Shown in pieces: positions 60,796 to 64,000 of a stretch of 64,000 nt of DNA. The position numbers and the translations under genes are program-made. The first letter of the stretch is position 1. Each line of letters starts with the position of its first letter. Below the pieces are notes generated by a model that was not told the DNA's origin, did not search any database, and was given only the letters and a program-made list of their open reading frames with translations. Source of the stretch: DASRFR01 sp035651455 (lineage in GTDB: Bacteria; Acidobacteriota; Terriglobia; Terriglobales; Acidobacteriaceae); the NCBI GenBank assembly GCA_035651455.1, contig DASRFR010000003.1, forward strand, positions 186,001-250,000, read 5' to 3'.

Positions 60796-60842
60796 CACTT
60801 GGTTAAGCGGTGTGGGTGTCCGCTGACTGGGGTTTCAGGAAT

Positions 60843-61658
60843 ATGCCTTTGCTTTGGTTAAGATTCGCGCTGGGCTGTTACGCCGTGGGTCTGATCTACG
60901 CGCTGGTGGCGCTGGTACGCACCACGGACCTGTTCAGCCGGATCGCCATTCATGCCGCCAGTCTGGGCATGGTCTTTCACTTTGTTTCACTCACGGAGTC
61001 GTTCCTCTTATCCGGCCAATTGACGCTGACGTCGGTACACAATTCCGAATCGTTGCTGGGTTTTCTCATCATGGTGGTTTTCATGATCGTCTACTTGCAC
61101 TATGAGACGACCTCGCCCGGCGTGATCGCGTTTCCCATCGTGTTTTTGTTGACTTTTGTAGCGGCTACCGGGCAACAGCCGTTTCTAGCGATGTCCCCGG
61201 GTTTAAAAAAAGGCTGGCTGTTTGCGCACATCGCGCTGATCTTTACCGGGTACGCGGCACTGGTTCTCAGCTTTGGCGCGAGTTTGTTATATCTGCTGCA
61301 GGAGAACAGCCTGAAATCCAAAAACCCCAGCCGCATCTTCTCTCAATTGCCGTCGCTCCAGGTAATTGATGAGATTGGCTATCGCTCATTGATGCTGGGC
61401 TTTCCATTCATGACTTTGGGACTTATCGCAGGCTCCGTGGTGGCGGAGTCCAGGTTTGGCAGAGTCGATTTTCTCGATCCCAAGGTGTTTTTGTCCGTCC
61501 TTATGTGGGCGGTTTACATGCTGATGGTGTACACGAGGTGGAATGCAGGGTGGCGTGGACGCCGCGCTGCGATCCTCGCCAGCGTGGCATTTGCGGCAGC
61601 AATTGTGGCTTGGGCGGCCAACTACTTTAGCGGCATTCACAGGTTTGCAGCTTCATGA
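60843..61658 (+). CDS. HemX/CcsA-type cytochrome c assembly membrane protein
   Basis: The 271-residue protein has about eight membrane helices and the CcsA/HemX-like stretch GWLFAHIALIFTGYAALVLSFGASLLYLLQE. His residues in MVFHFVSLTES and FAHIALIF could face heme. HemX-type proteins next to hemA affect heme supply or cytochrome c assembly. AGGA precedes the ATG at 60843. Its stop overlaps the hemA start (ATGA), so the genes are coupled. Confidence 0.85.
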   Translation: MPLLWLRFALGCYAVGLIYALVALVRTTDLFSRIAIHAASLGMVFHFVSLTESFLLSGQLTLTSVHNSESLLGFLIMVVFMIVYLHYETTSPGVIAFPIVFLLTFVAATGQQPFLAMSPGLKKGWLFAHIALIFTGYAALVLSFGASLLYLLQENSLKSKNPSRIFSQLPSLQVIDEIGYRSLMLGFPFMTLGLIAGSVVAESRFGRVDFLDPKVFLSVLMWAVYMLMVYTRWNAGWRGRRAAILASVAFAAAIVAWAANYFSGIHRFAAS

Positions 61659-62953
61659 CCTTTCAGCTCATCGGCGTGAATCATAAGACGGCGCCGGTGG
61701 AGGTGCGCGAGCGCTTCGCCATCCCCGAGTCGCGTCTGCCTGACGCGTGCCGGAAACTGGTTGAGCAGCCAGGGATTGAAGAAGGCATGATCATCTCCAC
61801 CTGTAATCGCGTCGAGATACTCGCGCAATTGAAGAATGGCCACGCGGACCTTCGGCCTTTCCTGCGCGATTTCTTCCAGGTGGAACCGAGTGAATTTCAG
61901 AATCACCTTTACGAATACCGCGAAAAAGAGGCTGTCCGCCATGTCTTTCGGGTCGCGTCCAGCCTCGATTCCATGGTGGTGGGCGAGCCGCAAATCCTCG
62001 GCCAGGTTAAAGAGGCATACGCGACGGCTCGCGCCGTAGGCAGCGTTCGCGCTCAGTTGGACCAGCTCCTGACCCGGGCATTCGCGGTCGCCAAGAGAGT
62101 TCGCACCGAAACAGCGGTGGGTTCCTCGGCTGTATCGGTCGCTTCCGTGGCCGTTGAGTTGGCGAAAAAGATTTTTGGCAATCTTAACGGCAAGAACGTG
62201 TTTCTGGTTGGGGCAGGCAAGATGAGTGAGCTGGCGGCGCGTCACCTTATGGCGCACGGTTGCGGCTCAATCTTCGTTGCCAACCGCACTTACGATCGGG
62301 CAATCCGCTTGGCGCAGAAATTTAACGGACAGGCGATCGAGTTCAGCCGCCTGTACGAGACCTGCGATCGCGGCGATATCGTTATCACCTCGACTGGCTC
62401 ACCGGCCGCAATCTTCCGTCGCGAGCACGGCGAACTCTTCATGAACCGCCGCAAGAATCGTCCCATGTTCTTCATCGACATTGCAGTGCCGCGGGATGTC
62501 GATGCAGCCATGAATAAAGTGGACGGTGTGTTTGTCTACGACATTGACGATCTGCAGCAGGCGGTGGCTTCGCACGTCGCCGATCGTAAGAAAGAAGCGG
62601 AACGCGCGGAGACGATTGTCGAGGGGGAAGTGGAACGCTTCCAGGCGCGTATCCAGTCGCTCGATGTAGTCCCGACAATCGTGTCTTTGCAGGATCATCT
62701 GGAAACGATCAGGCAAGCAGAAATCGACCGTGTGCGTGGGAGGCTCGGCCCGCTCAGCCCCGAGCAGGAGATGGCGGTCGAAACACTTACGCGCGGCATC
62801 ATCAACAAGATCATGCACACGCCGATCAGCACCCTCAAAACCGCGGCGCGCGACGCCGAGGCGACTACCGTGGTCGAGTTGGTTCGGAGACTATTCAACC
62901 TGCAGGAAAGAAAAGCTGCGAACAGCGGCGGTGATCCGGGAGCTCGCAACTGA
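61655..62953 (+). CDS. hemA: Glutamyl-tRNA reductase
   Basis: The 432-residue protein begins LIGVNHKTAPVEVRERFAI and contains the catalytic Cys in MIISTCNRVEIL, DSMVVGEPQILGQVKEAY, GAGKMSELAARHL (NADPH site) and FIDIAVPRDVDAAM. It reduces glutamyl-tRNA to glutamate-1-semialdehyde, the first step of tetrapyrrole synthesis. It overlaps the hemX-like gene by four bases and hemC by one. Confidence 0.96.
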   Translation: MTFQLIGVNHKTAPVEVRERFAIPESRLPDACRKLVEQPGIEEGMIISTCNRVEILAQLKNGHADLRPFLRDFFQVEPSEFQNHLYEYREKEAVRHVFRVASSLDSMVVGEPQILGQVKEAYATARAVGSVRAQLDQLLTRAFAVAKRVRTETAVGSSAVSVASVAVELAKKIFGNLNGKNVFLVGAGKMSELAARHLMAHGCGSIFVANRTYDRAIRLAQKFNGQAIEFSRLYETCDRGDIVITSTGSPAAIFRREHGELFMNRRKNRPMFFIDIAVPRDVDAAMNKVDGVFVYDIDDLQQAVASHVADRKKEAERAETIVEGEVERFQARIQSLDVVPTIVSLQDHLETIRQAEIDRVRGRLGPLSPEQEMAVETLTRGIINKIMHTPISTLKTAARDAEATTVVELVRRLFNLQERKAANSGGDPGARN

Positions 62954-63888
62954 TGGCTCGCCTGCGCATCGGTTCCAGGGGATCGCAATTGGCGCTCTGG
63001 CAAGCACATCATATTTCTGCTCTGTTGCGCGATCGCGGTCACGAGGTCGAACTGGAAGTCATCAGGACCACGGGCGACAAGATCATCGACGTCGCGCTGG
63101 CCAAGGTGGGCACGAAGGGCATGTTCACCAAGGAGATTGAAGAGGCGCTCGCGGACGGCAGAGTGGATCTGGCTGTGCACAGTTTAAAAGATCTGCCGAC
63201 TCAACTCTCACCGGGATTCGAGATTGCGGCGATCACAGTGCGAGAAAACACGCACGATGTCTTTTGTTCTCGAAAGTACACAAGTATTGAAGAACTACCT
63301 CCGTGCGCACGCGTCGGTACCAGCAGCTTGCGGCGCCAGGCACAATTGAAGGCATTGCGGCCGGATCTGGATATCCACCCGTTGCGAGGCAACGTCGATA
63401 CCCGCTTGCGAAAATTGGAGGCGGGTGATTACGATGCCATCATCCTCGCGGCTGCCGGATTGAATCGTCTAGGCAAAACAGAACTGATTCGACAGATCAT
63501 CCCAACCGAGGTGATGTGTCCTGCGGCAGGGCAGGGGGCTTTAGGTATCGAGATTCGCGCCGGGGATCACGAAACCAGAAAACAGCTGGCTTTCCTGGAT
63601 GACCCTTCCGCGCGAGCGACGACAACCTGCGAGCGCGCCTTGCTGAACAAGCTGGGCGGCGGCTGCCAGGTGCCGATTGGGGCTTCAGCCGAAGTGCGAG
63701 ATGCGAAGCTACATCTGGACGGCACTGTTGCTCATCCCGATGGATCGAAGGTGTTGCGCGAATCACGGGACGGCGAGGACCCCATCGAATTGGGTAACAT
63801 TGTCGGCGAGATCCTGCTACAACGCGGAGGGGATGCGATTCTGGAAGAGGTCTATGGGCAAGGGTTTGCGATGCCCCAGCAGCCATAG
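62953..63888 (+). CDS. hemC: Porphobilinogen deaminase (hydroxymethylbilane synthase)
   Basis: The 311-residue protein has LRIGSRGSQLALWQAHHI, DLAVHSLKDLPTQL, VGTSSLRRQAQL, LRGNVDTRLRKLEAGDYDAIILAAAGLNRLG and LNKLGGGCQVPIGA, whose Cys holds the dipyrromethane cofactor. It polymerises four porphobilinogens. Its ATG shares a base with the hemA stop, so the operon hemX-hemA-hemC is tightly coupled. Confidence 0.96.
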   Translation: MARLRIGSRGSQLALWQAHHISALLRDRGHEVELEVIRTTGDKIIDVALAKVGTKGMFTKEIEEALADGRVDLAVHSLKDLPTQLSPGFEIAAITVRENTHDVFCSRKYTSIEELPPCARVGTSSLRRQAQLKALRPDLDIHPLRGNVDTRLRKLEAGDYDAIILAAAGLNRLGKTELIRQIIPTEVMCPAAGQGALGIEIRAGDHETRKQLAFLDDPSARATTTCERALLNKLGGGCQVPIGASAEVRDAKLHLDGTVAHPDGSKVLRESRDGEDPIELGNIVGEILLQRGGDAILEEVYGQGFAMPQQP

Positions 63889-63965
63889 CCAGCACGGATA
63901 TTACGGATTTCGTGACGGCGTAAGATAGGTCACCCGCAGATAACATTTTGCACGCCGCGGCTCGG

Positions 63966-64000
63966 ATGAAAAATCAGACGAATCCATCCCAACAAACACT
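63966..64000 (+). CDS. Possible start of a further gene, cut by the window edge
   Basis: An ATG at 63966 opens a frame (MKNQTNPSQQT) that runs off the right edge, 77 bases after hemC. Only eleven residues are visible and no strong ribosome site is present. A uroporphyrinogen-III synthase gene would be expected here from synteny, but nothing visible supports that. Confidence 0.25.
   Translation, partial: MKNQTNPSQQT

Noticed and set aside
1..64000. tRNA, rRNA, CRISPR, insertion sequence or prophage
   Set aside because: I found no tRNA-like cloverleaf, repeat-spacer array, transposase or phage gene when reading both strands. A dedicated tRNA scan was not possible.

Overview
The window is a chromosomal stretch from a GC-rich, didermic, respiring bacterium. 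I infer Acidobacteriota (Terriglobia-like). The reasons are a paired DUF1800/DUF1501 module, free-standing TonB-C proteins, BlaI/M56 pairs, PilX/PilW/PilV/FimT minor pilins, futalosine-type menaquinone synthesis (mqnD) and frequent GTG/TTG starts. No sequence search was run, so the phylum is inference. I see no rRNA, tRNA, CRISPR, prophage or insertion sequence.

Layout. 1-3.0 kb: a left-truncated S9 prolyl oligopeptidase, a PEBP-like lipoprotein and a TonB-like protein, all on the minus strand. 3.2-10 kb: a respiratory island with two Crp/Fnr-type genes (the second has no DNA-binding domain), an 11-heme cytochrome c/b fusion, a 7-heme NapC/NirT-like cytochrome and a heme-pathway-like radical SAM protein. 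10.5-13.3 kb: an ECF-sigma operon with a YedY/MsrP-like molybdoenzyme, a cytochrome b, the sigma factor and a zinc-finger anti-sigma factor, headed by a sigma-E-type promoter. 13.4-21 kb: a Met/Lys-rich secreted protein, a frameshifted Kelch protein, an orphan nuoB, a Rieske protein, DUF1501/DUF1800 and HD-GYP. 21-37 kb: mixed metabolism (M49-like peptidase, bioY-mqnD, aminopeptidase P, a sugar-binding lipoprotein, GT2, NUDIX, patatin, PLP decarboxylase, methyltransferase, proBA). 36.8 kb: a promoter followed directly by a hairpin, a candidate small RNA. 37.2-44.7 kb: a type IV pilus minor-pilin operon and a PilZ protein. 44.7-49.9 kb: an MFS transporter, a GAF-TM-TonB fusion, a BlaI/M56 pair and a secreted protein. 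50-58 kb: a minus-strand operon mutS-nagZ-anmK-peptide-binding lipoprotein-ymdB-HAD. 58-64 kb: a GalT-like protein, a class A beta-lactamase-like protein and the hemX-hemA-hemC operon.

The most interesting signal is a repeated operator architecture. Sites of the form GTGA-N6-TCAC (CRP-like TGTGA-N6-TCACA) occur as pairs whose starts are exactly 22 bp apart. They lie upstream of both Crp/Fnr genes (3068/3090 and 3969/3991), the 11-heme cytochrome (4695/4717), the radical SAM gene (8581/8603) and, 52 kb away, hemX-hemA-hemC (60725/60747, the second site half-conserved). This suggests one regulon linking cytochrome expression to heme supply, controlled by a Cys-containing Crp/Fnr protein and perhaps modulated by its HTH-less paralog.
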